A DNA stretch of 64,000 nt from Paracnuella aquatica (GTDB lineage Bacteria; Bacteroidota; Bacteroidia; Chitinophagales; Chitinophagaceae), in NCBI RefSeq assembly GCF_003332885.2, contig NZ_QOWJ01000018.1:54940-118939 (forward strand). Direction: 5' to 3'. This document shows, piece after piece, positions 1 to 8,547 of this stretch. Within the stretch, counting starts at the first letter, position 1; each line of letters starts with the position of its first letter. Position numbers and translations under genes: made by a program. The notes beneath the pieces are model-generated. The model saw only the letters and a program-made list of their open reading frames with translations, had not been told where the DNA came from and ran no database searches.

Positions 1-1047
1 CCGGTATGGAATTCCTTTTGCGGCACAAAAACTTTGGATCTCGGCGGTCACTTCCTTTGCATATACATAGCTGATGTTGGGAAATAAATGGTGTGCGATG
101 TGATAGTTGTAGTTACCCAGTACATGCCGTGAAAACCAATTATCGCCCACCACATCGTTGGTGGTGAGCATTTGATGCATGAACCAGCTTTGTTGCAGCT
201 CCAGGTTGCTGTCGGTTTCCGGAAATAGATTGCTGGTATTTACATGTGGCGGTATTAGCACCAGCAGGGCAAACAAACCCGCAACAAAAAGCATGAGTAA
301 AAAAGCGGCGGCAATTTGCTGCCAATTGAAAGGTGTAAGCCACAGCGGCACCACGAATAAATAAAACACGAAGAAAAGCTTGAAGAAAAAAAGTTTGAAG
401 TGTTCAACAAGCGGCGGTGCACCCAGTTTACGTACAATAGTACCGGCGTTGTAAAAGTCCTTGAAATCGCGGATCAGAAACCAGTTGGTAATAAAAAGCG
501 GGTACAAAAAAATGAGCAGGTGCTGATAACGGATGCCCCACTTTTTATGGTCGCCGGGATGTACTTTTAAAAACCGGCATTTTTCAATATCACTATCCCA
601 GCCCTGCACGTTGGTGTAATTGTGGTGCAGCCGCACATGCCGCCGTTTCCACATGTAACTGTTGGCGCCAATAAGGTCGAACACCAGCAGGTACCGCCGG
701 TTCAACCGTTTGGAACGAAACAAATTTTCGTGGCAGGCCTCGTGTATCAGGTTTACAAAAATGATCACCAGCAGCAGCCCAAGACAAGTGTATGCCGTCA
801 GGAAAACAGTATAGGTTTCAGCCACCAAACCCAGGGCATAAAAACCCAGGTACAGCAGCGGCAATACAAAAGCTTTGGCACGAGCCCACCGCTGCCGGTG
901 GGGTGGTGCAGCCGAAAGCACCTGCTGTACTTTTTTTCTTAATTCGGCAAAAAGTTTTGCGTCGGTTGGGCTGCCCATAAACCGGGGCAGCGCGGTGGTG
1001 GCTTGCAGGTGCATATGGCGGTGGTTTAAAGCGTCAGCGATGGCCAT
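1..1047 (-). CDS. Fatty acid desaturase, 3' end cut by window edge
   Basis: Membrane di-iron desaturase that should introduce a double bond into an acyl chain at the inner membrane. Reading the minus strand from ATG at 1047 gives 349 codons without a stop, running off the left edge. Three histidine boxes are in order: HEACH at about residues 102-106, HVRLHH at about 137-142 and HIAHH at about 316-320 (within NYHIAHHLFP). Hydrophobic stretches lie between boxes 1 and 2 and between boxes 2 and 3, as expected for the family. The start is the first ATG before the conserved part (MAIADALNHR); the C-terminus is outside the window. Substrate and regiospecificity cannot be read from sequence. The family call is firm; the exact start is less so. 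Confidence 0.9.
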   Translation of the reverse strand, partial: MAIADALNHRHMHLQATTALPRFMGSPTDAKLFAELRKKVQQVLSAAPPHRQRWARAKAFVLPLLYLGFYALGLVAETYTVFLTAYTCLGLLLVIIFVNLIHEACHENLFRSKRLNRRYLLVFDLIGANSYMWKRRHVRLHHNYTNVQGWDSDIEKCRFLKVHPGDHKKWGIRYQHLLIFLYPLFITNWFLIRDFKDFYNAGTIVRKLGAPPLVEHFKLFFFKLFFVFYLFVVPLWLTPFNWQQIAAAFLLMLFVAGLFALLVLIPPHVNTSNLFPETDSNLELQQSWFMHQMLTTNDVVGDNWFSRHVLGNYNYHIAHHLFPNISYVYAKEVTAEIQSFCAAKGIPYR

Positions 1048-1511
1048 ACAGGCAGTGCGTGCAGCAGTACAGGTGGGGCGCTGCTGTTATATGATGCACG
1101 GGCTGTACGTATTAAAATAACATTGTTTAGCGGCTTTTGCAAGCCTGGCGCTTTGCTGTATTGGACTAAAATCATTTGCATGCTTTTACCAAAGCATAAA
1201 AATGAAGCAAGCCAAACAACCACAAATAAAATTTACCGCAGGGGCTTTTGCTCCTGCGAAACTTTGCTTAACTTATTGTTGTAAAAAACGAAAGCCAGTG
1301 TTCCTTGTTTAAGCTTTTACAACGGGCATTGTACCACACCCACGGCACGCAGTTATTTCTTCGGCTAACCGGCTTCTACCAACGGCATCGTCAGCAACGG
1401 CAACAGGTTCTCAACTTTAAAGGGGCAGCAAGGCCCGGCATTTCCGCAACAAAAGCGTATGCATGAACCACTCCGCTATCGCCTATTGTTCACGTACAAA
1501 AACTATGAACG
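1048..1511. other. Intergenic, divergent, nothing clear
   Basis: This 464-bp space separates the desaturase (minus) from a hypothetical gene (plus). It has a weak imperfect hairpin near 1235-1257 (GCAGGGGC / GCTCCTGC) and no convincing promoter box, RNA gene or conserved small ORF. It presumably holds both promoters. Confidence 0.4.
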
Positions 1512-1934
1512 ATGAAAGAAGAAAACACCTCGCTGCTTCGAAAATTGTTTGGTGCCTGGCCCCGCGCCAACAGTCCGCAAACCGAACGTCAGGTAACCAC
1601 CACCGCTTACTCGCAACCCCATGTGCTGCAACAAAAAATGCGCGAAGAAAAATTGACCCATGGCGAAACGGTGCTGGCATCCCTCTCGCCGGTGCGGCTC
1701 GATAAAGAGCCCGAAGGAATTGTGCTGTATTTCTGCCCCATGCGCACCATCAAGGTGCAGCAAACCGTAACCTGCGGCGATGGCGGCATCATCCCTGCAC
1801 AGGTGCTGGTGGAAGGACTAAAAGTGCCGGACAGTTTGTCGCCCGGCTATTACACGTTGAAAAATGTGGTGCTATCCTCTAACGGCACCATCCAAGTAAA
1901 AGCCACTGCAGAAACCGCCTGGGAAAAAGCATGA
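1512..1934 (+). CDS. Hypothetical protein, 140 aa
   Basis: I do not recognise this protein. It has no signal peptide or membrane segment and looks soluble. The N-terminal third is basic and Gln-rich. The middle contains PVRLDKEPEGIVLYFCPM and TVTCGDGGIIPA, suggesting a compact beta-rich C-terminal half with two cysteines. It is followed 26 bp later by a strong bidirectional terminator and faces a minus-strand membrane protein gene. An upstream alternative frame exists, but this frame ends just before the terminator and gives the most protein-like composition. Function unknown. Confidence 0.6.
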   Translation: MKEENTSLLRKLFGAWPRANSPQTERQVTTTAYSQPHVLQQKMREEKLTHGETVLASLSPVRLDKEPEGIVLYFCPMRTIKVQQTVTCGDGGIIPAQVLVEGLKVPDSLSPGYYTLKNVVLSSNGTIQVKATAETAWEKA

Positions 1935-1960
1935 TGCTTTTTTACATTCGATGCTGCATA

Positions 1961-1996
1961 AACAAAGGCTGCCCTTGTTGGGGGCAGCCTTTGTTT
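1961..1996. terminator. Bidirectional intrinsic terminator
   Basis: AACAAAGGCTGCCC pairs with GGGGCAGCCTTTGTTT across a TTGTTG loop. It lies between convergent genes ending at 1934 (+) and 2015 (-). Confidence 0.85.
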
Positions 1997-2014
1997 GTGT
2001 GCCAACACTATTTT

Positions 2015-2509
2015 TTACCAACCATAACTCCATGCAAGTGCGGCGGCCAGCAATACCAGCAACAGCACCACGTACAACCCGCCCAGAATCAACCCGGTCA
2101 ATGCAAACCAGTACGACCTGCGATTGGGGTTTTTGGAAATGCCAATGATACCGGCAACCAAAGCAGCAGGCACCAGCAGCAAAGCCGCTGTCGGCACAGT
2201 AAAAAGCGACACCACCAACAGGATGCCCGAAACAAGGGCAACGGTTCCCATAACGTCTTTGGTACGTTGTTTTTTATCGGCTTTGGCCATCCATTTTTGC
2301 ACCCACTTTTTTTGTGTCCACTGCAGCAAAACCTGCTGCAGTTTTGGATGCTTTTGCAAATAAGCCGCACCGGGATCGGGCTTTTGTTTTGCCGGTTTTG
2401 TATCAGTAGGGTTAAATGCAGCAGTGTGTGGGTTTGCAGGCATTGTTGCGGCAAATGTATTTGGCAATATCGCCGCCAGTATACACAGGAGCAGGACGAA
2501 CCTTTTCAT
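2015..2509 (-). CDS. Exported multi-pass membrane protein, hypothetical
   Basis: A 164-aa protein starting at MKRFVLLLC, chosen because a classic signal peptide follows directly (an ATG 42 bp upstream would add a non-hydrophobic leader). After the signal there is a Pro/Lys/Gln-rich linker, a short amphipathic stretch (LQQVLLQWTQKKWVQKW), and two or three hydrophobic segments from about residue 87 to the C-terminus, which ends in ALAWSYGW. The hydrophobic half, with a SKNPNRR loop, resembles DUF4190-like small membrane domains, but I cannot confirm that. No catalytic motif is visible. It shares a terminator with the plus-strand gene before it. Confidence 0.7.
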   Translation of the reverse strand: MKRFVLLLCILAAILPNTFAATMPANPHTAAFNPTDTKPAKQKPDPGAAYLQKHPKLQQVLLQWTQKKWVQKWMAKADKKQRTKDVMGTVALVSGILLVVSLFTVPTAALLLVPAALVAGIIGISKNPNRRSYWFALTGLILGGLYVVLLLVLLAAALAWSYGW

Positions 2510-2782
2510 AGCAGTTGTTTGTTCTAAACTATACAATATTACGGCAGCCATGCAACTGCACTGTTTCAGCTGCCGTATGCATTTAAGAATGGTATTTTAG
2601 GAGTGTTGGCTGCAAAATGAAGCGCTGAAAATTGATGTTGTTGCCATGCAACGAGCACCAAAATATTATTTGAAAAACCGGCAGCGCCATTTACAACCGC
2701 CTGTATATTGATCCCCGACACAATTCCTGAATCTATTTATTCATGCAGCAGCCATTGCTATTTTGCAAGTCAAAAAATAACC

Positions 2783-3238
2783 ATGACGCAAAATATTGTG
2801 CGGCCGACCGAAGAAGACTTTGATGTGCTTACCCAATTGTGGGAAGCATCGGTGCGGGCAACGCACCATTTTTTACAACCCAAAGATATTTTGTGGCTTA
2901 AACCAAAGATCCGCAACGAATACCTGTACGCCGTAGAACTGTATTGCAGTAAAAATAGTGGGGGTGCAATTGAAGGGTTTCTGGGCACATCGGCAGATAA
3001 AATTGAAATGCTGTTCATTCATCCGCAGGCCAGGGGCAAGGGTGTAGGCAAAAACCTGTTGCGCTATGCCGTTAACGAGTTGGGTAAAACCAAAGTAGAT
3101 GTAAACGAGCAAAACGAACAGGCAGTTGGCTTTTACCGGCACATGGGCTTTACCGTTATCGACCGAACCGAAACGGACAGCCTGGGCAAGCCTTATCCAA
3201 TATTGTGTATGGAACGGCCCACATCGTTGCACATATAG
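2783..3238 (+). CDS. GNAT N-acetyltransferase, YjaB-like
   Basis: A 151-aa acetyl-CoA-dependent N-acyltransferase. The start MTQNIVRPTEED is preferred over an ATG 75 bp upstream because GNAT homology begins at once. The acetyl-CoA pyrophosphate loop is seen as RGKGVGKNLL, and the C-terminal part VNEQNEQAVGFYRHMGF followed by DSLGKPYPIL is strikingly like E. coli YjaB, including the VNEQNEQAVGFY string. The natural acceptor of YjaB-type enzymes is unclear, so no substrate is claimed. It is a single gene followed by a strong terminator. Confidence 0.88.
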   Translation: MTQNIVRPTEEDFDVLTQLWEASVRATHHFLQPKDILWLKPKIRNEYLYAVELYCSKNSGGAIEGFLGTSADKIEMLFIHPQARGKGVGKNLLRYAVNELGKTKVDVNEQNEQAVGFYRHMGFTVIDRTETDSLGKPYPILCMERPTSLHI

Positions 3239-3271
3239 GCGCCACCAAACAAGCATCGGCGCTGCATATTA

Positions 3272-3310
3272 CAAAAAGGCCAGGCATGTATTCAATGCCT
3301 GGCCTTTTTG
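3272..3310. terminator. Bidirectional intrinsic terminator
   Basis: CAAAAAGGCCAGGCAT pairs with ATGCCTGGCCTTTTTG across a 7-nt loop. It separates the acetyltransferase (+) from a lipoprotein gene (-). Confidence 0.9.
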
Positions 3311-3323
3311 TAGAAAATATGAT

Positions 3324-3761
3324 TTAGAAGCCATCGGTGGTGAGCACTACTTGTGCGCCGGGATAATTGGTTTCAGCGGTGCCTTCGGCAGTAACAAACA
3401 GCCTTGTGGGCTTGTAAGCAGATACTGTTTCCAATTGAGCCCGCAGTGTGCTGGAAAACAAGCCGCTGCTGGTTTTGAGCTGTCCCAGCTTTTTAATGCC
3501 GTCCCGGCTTTCAATCCACACCACGTACACGTTTTGCGGCACCGGCAGCCGTCTCGGTTCTGCCAGGTTTTTTACCGATACATCAATAGCGTGGTTATTG
3601 TTTTTATCTTTTTTGATTTTTACAAAACCCTCCGCAGCGGGCACTACGGTCGATGTGTTGAAAGCGATTTTACGGTTGCACGAAGCCATTGTTACCGCGA
3701 AGAGGAGCACCAGCATTGCCAGCACCCTGCGGTTGATCACATTGTAGAAAAAATGAGCCAT
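3324..3761 (-). CDS. Small lipoprotein, hypothetical
   Basis: A 145-aa protein with an N-terminal hydrophobic segment ending in the lipobox AVTMASC, so it is likely lipid-anchored. The start MAHFFYN is chosen because it gives a normal signal-peptide length; a longer frame adds 19 atypical residues. The mature part is a beta-rich domain with KIKKDKNNNHAIDVSVKNLA, a central NVYVVWIES strand and a C-terminal LFVTAEGTAETNYPG turn, suggesting an Ig-like or anti-sigma-K-like fold (inference). No enzymatic motif is seen. A small membrane ORF lies directly upstream on the same strand. Confidence 0.72.
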   Translation of the reverse strand: MAHFFYNVINRRVLAMLVLLFAVTMASCNRKIAFNTSTVVPAAEGFVKIKKDKNNNHAIDVSVKNLAEPRRLPVPQNVYVVWIESRDGIKKLGQLKTSSGLFSSTLRAQLETVSAYKPTRLFVTAEGTAETNYPGAQVVLTTDGF

Positions 3762-3817
3762 TCTGTAGGAATTTATATAACCCAACGGCTCAAAAACCAA
3801 ACCACAAGCGCTGTACA

Positions 3818-4045
3818 TCAGGCATGCACTGTTGCCAGGCGCCGGCCCAGGCGGCGTGCAGGCATGTGGCGCCGCACCAAATGAAAGTGCGCTGCGAGTT
3901 TTCCTAAATATCCCACAACTTGGTTAATGAATACCACCAGTTGGTGACAGGCAAATAACAGGATGAGCACTGCGTACATGGGCAGCAGGAACAACATAAA
4001 TGCGTAATACAGCATCAACCCGGCAAAATTCATCAAAGCGTTCAT
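3818..4045 (-). CDS. Possible small membrane protein, 75 aa
   Basis: The frame starts with two adjacent hydrophobic segments (LMLYYAFMLFLLPMYAVLILLFA and a weaker one) and ends in a basic His/Arg-rich tail. It lies just upstream of the lipoprotein gene on the same strand and could be cotranscribed. I do not recognise the family. Length and composition are marginal for a real gene, so this is tentative. Confidence 0.4.
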   Translation of the reverse strand: MNALMNFAGLMLYYAFMLFLLPMYAVLILLFACHQLVVFINQVVGYLGKLAAHFHLVRRHMPARRLGRRLATVHA

Positions 4046-4241
4046 GGCGTGGTGTTTTTAGGCGGTACTTCAGGGAGGAGGGCTGGATTAAACGCTGGGA
4101 ATTTGCACAGGAATCGGAGGGCGAACGGTACTAACTAGGACAGAAATCAGCAGCTGTTTGTTGCATGAAACTATAAAAAATATTTGGAAGCATCATGTTA
4201 CAGTCGTCCCAATTGTTACATCCGTAATAATTAGGATAAAA

Positions 4242-4299
4242 ATCCCGTACCAGCACCGGTTGGGAAATTTGTGATCCCAACTAAATGCCGGTACGGGAT
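4242..4299 (-). terminator. Long two-part hairpin, minus-strand terminator
   Basis: The outer stem ATCCCGTACC / GGTACGGGAT (4242-4251 with 4290-4299) encloses an inner stem TTGGGA / TCCCAA (4260-4265 with 4275-4280). Read on the minus strand it is followed by TTTTTATCC, so it probably ends the lipoprotein transcript from 4343-4876. It is the only structure in the 297-bp space 4046-4342. Confidence 0.7.
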
Positions 4300-4342
4300 G
4301 GATGGAGCGCAATTGAACAGCGCCGGAATGCTTTGATCTTAT

Positions 4343-4876
4343 TTACTGTTTTACATAGGCCACCGTGGTGCCGTCGGCGTGGGTGAGCAGCAGGGCCCGC
4401 TGGCCGCGGCTGTCGGTGCCTATTTCAAACCCGGCGTAAGTAGAGGTTTTGTTGGGATACACTTCATCGCTGCCAAAAGCTTTGGACGAACTGTTGCGGC
4501 TGGTGGTGTAGGCACCGCGGGCCCGGTGAAACGAAATGTTGCTGCCATCAATTTCCACCGATCCGTAACCAGTCCATTTGGCCCATGCAGAAACGCCGTA
4601 TTGGTAAGTGGCCAGGTAGCCGTCTTCTTTTACCGTTCCGTCTTTCTTAATCTCGTATCCCAGGAAATATTCGTTGGTGTTGTACGTAGTGCCCGAGGGA
4701 ATGTTGTACACGGTACTGCCCGAAATGCCAACGATGGCCCAGCGCCCTACCAGTTCATCGGGCACCGGGTTGGTGCGGGGCGTGCCGATGTTGTCAAATT
4801 GTTCATCGGTTTTGGTGCAGTGGGTAAACGCCAGGGCAATAGCTGCAAACAAGCAGCACAGAAATAATGCTCTCAT
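4343..4876 (-). CDS. Lipoprotein, lipocalin-like, hypothetical
   Basis: A 177-aa protein with signal peptide MRALFLCCLFAAIALAFTHC; the cysteine in FTHC is the likely lipidation site. The mature part has DELVGRWAIVGISG, then repeated Gly/Tyr-rich strands (YEIKKDGTVKEDGYLATYQYG, WTGYGSVEI) and a closing DGTTVAYVKQ. The GRW opening, alternating strands and length fit the lipocalin-like lipoprotein domains common in Bacteroidota, but ligand and role are unknown. It is a single gene with its own terminator. Confidence 0.75.
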   Translation of the reverse strand: MRALFLCCLFAAIALAFTHCTKTDEQFDNIGTPRTNPVPDELVGRWAIVGISGSTVYNIPSGTTYNTNEYFLGYEIKKDGTVKEDGYLATYQYGVSAWAKWTGYGSVEIDGSNISFHRARGAYTTSRNSSSKAFGSDEVYPNKTSTYAGFEIGTDSRGQRALLLTHADGTTVAYVKQ

Positions 4877-5140
4877 AATGTTGGTTTTGGTTGGGGGTAA
4901 AATAAAAGATGCGCTGCAAGATTAACCCCGCAACGGCGCCGCAAAAAGCCGAAGATTGCCGATCAGCAAAAAAGGCTGCATGAGCAGCCGTTTATGCTAC
5001 ACGAGTGGAAGGATCGAGTGAATGGAGGAGAACTTTTTTACAGCAATAAAAAGGTGCCGCAAAAAGCAAAGGCGCATGTACCAAAAGCATTTACAAAGGT
5101 TAGGATGCGCCTTTCTCAAAGTGCGGAAAAATAACAGCGA

Positions 5141-5356
5141 TCAGGAAAGCGAAGGAGCAGCAAAACTGTTGGCCGTAATAGGCATTGGGTTGACCACAAT
5201 AAACTCTGGCGGCACAGGTGTTTCCTGCAACAGCATTTGGTACTTTACTTTCAGGTGGCGCTTAAACGAGCCCAGGTAACCGGGCTTGGAAATAAATTCC
5301 CGGTTCAGGTTTACCGACTCGATAAAGTCGTTACCGAGGTACATCATCAACTCCAT
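5141..5356 (-). CDS. Small conserved protein, 71 aa
   Basis: The start MELMMYLGNDFIESV is chosen because the conserved-looking core begins there; an upstream ATG would add 31 residues with odd composition. The core FIESVNLNREFISKPGYLGSFKRHLKVKY is compact and basic, followed by PVPPEFIVVN. I recall proteins of this shape (LGxDFIExV...PGYLGxFKRxL) as uncharacterised small proteins in Bacteroidota, which is memory rather than a search. No membrane segment or motif with known function. Confidence 0.6.
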   Translation of the reverse strand: MELMMYLGNDFIESVNLNREFISKPGYLGSFKRHLKVKYQMLLQETPVPPEFIVVNPMPITANSFAAPSLS

Positions 5357-5542
5357 AGGTGGGTTTATATTGGATGGAGTAAAACAATTAATTTTTTCCC
5401 TTTTGTGCAAAAAGCAAAAGGGGAATTTGGCGCTACTAAGTAAAACCACATAAAGCCGTTAAGGGCAAAAGGCGTAAGCCGCCATGTTACCAAACAATGC
5501 CGAAGCCATCGAATTAAATCCTGCTATTGCGCAGGCAAATGT

Positions 5543-5845
5543 TCAGCGAAATAAAAGATTAGCCTGAACCGGCGGTTCTGGCGTTTTTCTCCGGCCTTTG
5601 CGGCCTGCTTTCAGGCTTTGGTGCAACAGCAATTTTGCCTTTTCGGTCAGTGCATAAAAACGGCCAAAATTGTCGCGGTGGGTTTGTTGCAGGTACCCTT
5701 CCGATAACAGCATTTGCAACTCGTCCCGCTCAATTCTTGTTTTGCCAATAAGCACAATGTCGGGGAAATAATGATAGTCCATTACCGGGCGGTTGTACGC
5801 TTTCAGTAAAAGCGCCAGCAGGGCGGTATGTTCCAGCCGCGGCAT
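5543..5845 (-). CDS. Hypothetical protein, possible winged-helix fold
   Basis: A 100-aa soluble protein. Leu-rich helices (HTALLALLLKAYN) are followed by IERDELQMLLSEGYLQQTHRDNFGRFYALTEKAKLLLHQ, which reads like a helix-turn-helix plus a beta-wing ending in 'ALTEKAKLLL', as in PadR/MarR-like winged helices (inference). The C-terminus is basic (KAGRKGRRK). It could bind DNA or be a small regulator. It lies divergent from the YihY gene. Confidence 0.55.
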   Translation of the reverse strand: MPRLEHTALLALLLKAYNRPVMDYHYFPDIVLIGKTRIERDELQMLLSEGYLQQTHRDNFGRFYALTEKAKLLLHQSLKAGRKGRRKTPEPPVQANLLFR

Positions 5846-5981
5846 TAAATGTATGGATGTGGGGTTAGTGTGGATAAATGTATAAAAACCATGCCTGTCA
5901 AGGCATTAGCAGGGCCAACTCAATAGAAAATTCAATAGCGGCACCTTTTTTTCTACATACCGATCAGGTATTATTTTGCTT

Positions 5982-6914
5982 ATGGCCCAACACCGCCCGG
6001 CCGGCTTTAATTTTTCCATTTTGGTGCGCCTGCTGCGCAGCGCCTTTGGCGTGCTGCAGCGCAACGACCCGTTGCGCATGGCCGGCGCCACGGCATTCTT
6101 TACCACTTTTGCGCTGCCGCCCATTCTCGTGATTTTAATTCAGTTGCTCAAACGCATCCTCAACCCGCGCTATGTGCGGGCCGAGTTGTTCAAAAGCCTT
6201 TCCGAAATTGTGGGCCCCGAAGCGGTGGAGCAAACGGTTGGCGTGCTGATGGCGTTTAGGCAGCTGGCGCAAAACACCTGGATCACCATTGGCGGCGCTG
6301 TTTTTTTGGTATTTGTGGCCACTACCTTGTTTACCATTATTTCCAACTCCATCAACCAAATATGGAAAATAAGGCCGCAAAAGCGCCATGGACTGGCCAA
6401 GCGACTGCGTACCCGCGGCCATGCCGTGGTCGTTATCTTAATTGCCGGGATGCTGTTCCTTATTGGCCTGGTGGCCGAGGCATTGCAGTCGTTTATTGGC
6501 AGGGCAATCTTTGATTTTTCACCGCTAGCTTCTTTTTATTTCAATACCGCGGTCAGCAAAATCGTTTCCCTCATTATTGTTACGCTGTGGTTCGGCATCA
6601 TGTTTCGTTATCTGCCCGATGCCCGGCCCCGCTGGCCCATTGCACTGGTGGGCGGTTTTGTTACCAGCCTCCTGTTTGCCGTAGGCCGCATTATTCTGCG
6701 GGTGCTGCTATCGTACAGCAACCTCAATACGCTGTACGGCACATCGGCCTCGGTGGTGCTCCTGCTGCTGTTTGTATTTTACGCGGCCCTCATTCTTTAT
6801 TTTGGTGCGGCATTTACCAAAGTATGGGCCCAGCACCGCAAAACGCCCATTGCCCCGCTGGCTCATGCCATGCATTATCGCCTTGTGGAAACGCCGCTGG
6901 ACGAGGAGGATTGA
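5982..6914 (+). CDS. YihY/virulence factor BrkB family membrane protein
   Basis: A 310-aa inner-membrane protein. It has the N-terminal RLLRSAFGVLQRNDPLRMAGATAFFTTFALPPIL signature typical of YihY/BrkB, with the phrase 'AGATAFFTTFALPPILV' in its first membrane segment, then about five more hydrophobic segments and a late LYGTSASVVLLLLFVFYAA motif close to the family's conserved C-terminal helix. The family was once called ribonuclease BN, which is now known to be wrong, and its true role is not settled. Start: ATGGCCCAACACC at 5982 follows a TATTTTG stretch; an ATG two codons earlier is also possible. Confidence 0.9.
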   Translation: MAQHRPAGFNFSILVRLLRSAFGVLQRNDPLRMAGATAFFTTFALPPILVILIQLLKRILNPRYVRAELFKSLSEIVGPEAVEQTVGVLMAFRQLAQNTWITIGGAVFLVFVATTLFTIISNSINQIWKIRPQKRHGLAKRLRTRGHAVVVILIAGMLFLIGLVAEALQSFIGRAIFDFSPLASFYFNTAVSKIVSLIIVTLWFGIMFRYLPDARPRWPIALVGGFVTSLLFAVGRIILRVLLSYSNLNTLYGTSASVVLLLLFVFYAALILYFGAAFTKVWAQHRKTPIAPLAHAMHYRLVETPLDEED

Positions 6915-6975
6915 CCAAATGCTGTGCAGCACCACAACAATGCGTACATTTATAGGGTACTAAATACAACATACT

Positions 6976-7134
6976 ATGGGATTACTGACACCAAAAGGAA
7001 AAAAAGGCGACGGCAAGAAAAATGCGGCGCCCAAGCCAGGCCAGCAATCAAAATTCATTCAGGGGCCCAACAGCAAAGGCCAGGCAAACGTGGGTAAAAA
7101 AGGCATGACCGGCGGCTCGCAGCGCGGAAGCTAA
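6976..7134 (+). CDS. Small Lys/Gly-rich protein, 52 aa
   Basis: A short frame starting MGLLTPKGKKGDGKKNAAPK and ending GGSQRGS. It is very basic, Gly/Gln/Asn-rich, has no hydrophobic core and is probably disordered. It starts 62 bp after the YihY gene on the same strand and is followed by a terminator at 7208-7239, which suits a short operon. The regular GKKG / GQANVGKKG spacing and clean start-stop arrangement argue that it is real. Its function may involve nucleic-acid binding, as its charge suggests, but nothing proves this. Confidence 0.6.
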   Translation: MGLLTPKGKKGDGKKNAAPKPGQQSKFIQGPNSKGQANVGKKGMTGGSQRGS

Positions 7135-7207
7135 CGGCATACCTCACCGATAACGGACAACAAACTGCAGGGCCGCAGGCCCAGTTGTAAGAGTTGATCC
7201 ACATGAC

Positions 7208-7239
7208 TAAAAAGGCTGTCCCCAGGGGCGGCTTTTTTT
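7208..7239 (+). terminator. Intrinsic terminator rich in G-U pairs
   Basis: AAGGCTGTCC pairs with GGGCGGCTTT (several G-U pairs) around a CCAG loop, followed by T7. It probably ends the yihY-like / 52-aa transcript. Confidence 0.65.
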
Positions 7240-7576
7240 ATGGCAAAACCTGGTTTATGGCTGTTGCCAGTTTGCATTTTCCGAACAAATATTTACTAAG
7301 CGGGCAAAGAGCAAATACTTTTTTACTGAACATAAATATTTTGCTCCACTCTTCGGCTATGGTTCGCAAATTGTGTTAAATCGGGCTTAAGCTGCTTTGC
7401 CATTTATTTGTAAAACGATTTAGCATTGGGGTGCACTTTGCCCAAGCCATTTCATCCAACAAGTTCTGATTTTCGATCATTCCCCCAACCGCTTTGCACC
7501 CAAAAACATTGTTGTTTTAAACCAGTATTCCGGCTGGCACAATCCTTTCTGCATCCCCGTTTTAAAACAGTTAGCT
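7240..7576 (+). other. Intergenic, nothing clear
   Basis: This stretch upstream of the SDR gene is AT-rich and holds no repeat word or hairpin I can support. A 61-codon open frame that starts before the terminator has no protein-like features. The SDR promoter must lie here. Confidence 0.4.
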
Positions 7577-8455
7577 ATGACACGACTCAGGGGTAAAGTA
7601 GCCATCGTAACAGGTGGCGCTACCGGCATAGGCGAAGCCATTGTAAAGAAATTTGCCAAGGAAGGCGCTAAAGTGGTGGTGAACGGTTTCCCGGAAGACC
7701 CGGTAATGGATGTGGTAAATGAAATCACCAGCGGCGGCTGGGATGCAGTGGGCTTTTTGGGCGATGTATCGGAAGAAGGCAATGCCATGGCCTGCGTGCA
7801 ATTTGCCGTGGAAACTTATGGCAAACTCGATATCCTCATCAACAACGCCGGCGTTTTCCCCGTAATGGAAATGATTGAAAACTACCCGACAAAGGCGTTT
7901 GAATACCTGATGAAAAATAATGTGCGCACCGCATTTTTAATGACCAAATATGCCATCCCCGAATTGCAAAAAACCAAGGGCTGTATTATTTGTGCCGGCT
8001 CCGAAGCGGGCATGATCGGCCTGGGCGAAAATGCAGTGTATGGCGGCACCAAAGGATTTATACATGCGTTTACCAGAGGTGTAGCGGTGGAGCAGGCCAA
8101 GCACGGCGTGCGGGCCAACTGTGTGTGCCCCGGCGCCATTGATACCGCATGGACGCATAAGGAAACCGGCCCGATGAAAAAGAAACACGAAACCATGATT
8201 GTGGAAGGCACGCCGCTGGGCCGCCGCGGTACGCCGGAAGAAATTGCCAATGCTTACCTGTTCCTGGCTTCCGACGAGGCATCTTTTATAACCGGTACGC
8301 TGTTCCAAGTGGACGGCGGCATCACCATTGCCAAAGGTGCGGTGGGCAAAGAGGCAGAGAAAGCAGCGAAGAAAGAACCTTCTGGTGAGTTACTGCTGAA
8401 GCACAAAAAAGAAGGTGCTACTGATATGTTGCGCGGTGAGCAAAAGGATATTTAG
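7577..8455 (+). CDS. SDR-family oxidoreductase
   Basis: A 292-aa classical short-chain dehydrogenase/reductase using NAD(P)H. The Rossmann glycine motif TGGATGIG is near residues 13-20, NNAG follows the fourth strand, and the catalytic part is S...YGGTK (Tyr and Lys spaced YxxxK). The late PGAIDT and QVDGGI motifs are typical of glucose-dehydrogenase-like SDRs. Unusual is a C-terminal extension of about 40 charged residues (KGAVGKEAEKAAKKE onward) beyond the normal end, rich in Lys/Glu. No neighbour points to a substrate. It is a single gene followed by a strong hairpin. Confidence 0.9.
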   Translation: MTRLRGKVAIVTGGATGIGEAIVKKFAKEGAKVVVNGFPEDPVMDVVNEITSGGWDAVGFLGDVSEEGNAMACVQFAVETYGKLDILINNAGVFPVMEMIENYPTKAFEYLMKNNVRTAFLMTKYAIPELQKTKGCIICAGSEAGMIGLGENAVYGGTKGFIHAFTRGVAVEQAKHGVRANCVCPGAIDTAWTHKETGPMKKKHETMIVEGTPLGRRGTPEEIANAYLFLASDEASFITGTLFQVDGGITIAKGAVGKEAEKAAKKEPSGELLLKHKKEGATDMLRGEQKDI

Positions 8456-8476
8456 CACCGCAGTGCCCTTGCAAAA

Positions 8477-8526
8477 AAAGGCGCAAAGCAACACCGAGAA
8501 ATTTCCTTGTGTTGCTTTGCGCCTTT
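8477..8526. terminator. Bidirectional terminator, 18-bp stem
   Basis: AAAGGCGCAAAGCAACAC (8477-8494) pairs perfectly with 8509-8526, between the convergent SDR (+) and receiver (-) genes. The sequence has the same word-like style as the repeats elsewhere in the window. Confidence 0.85.
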
Positions 8527-8547
8527 CCGCCTTGGTGGTCCAAAAAC

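Noticed and set aside
7194-7379. 61-codon plus-strand frame after the small Lys/Gly-rich gene
   Set aside because: It overlaps a terminator and has no signal, motif or sensible composition.
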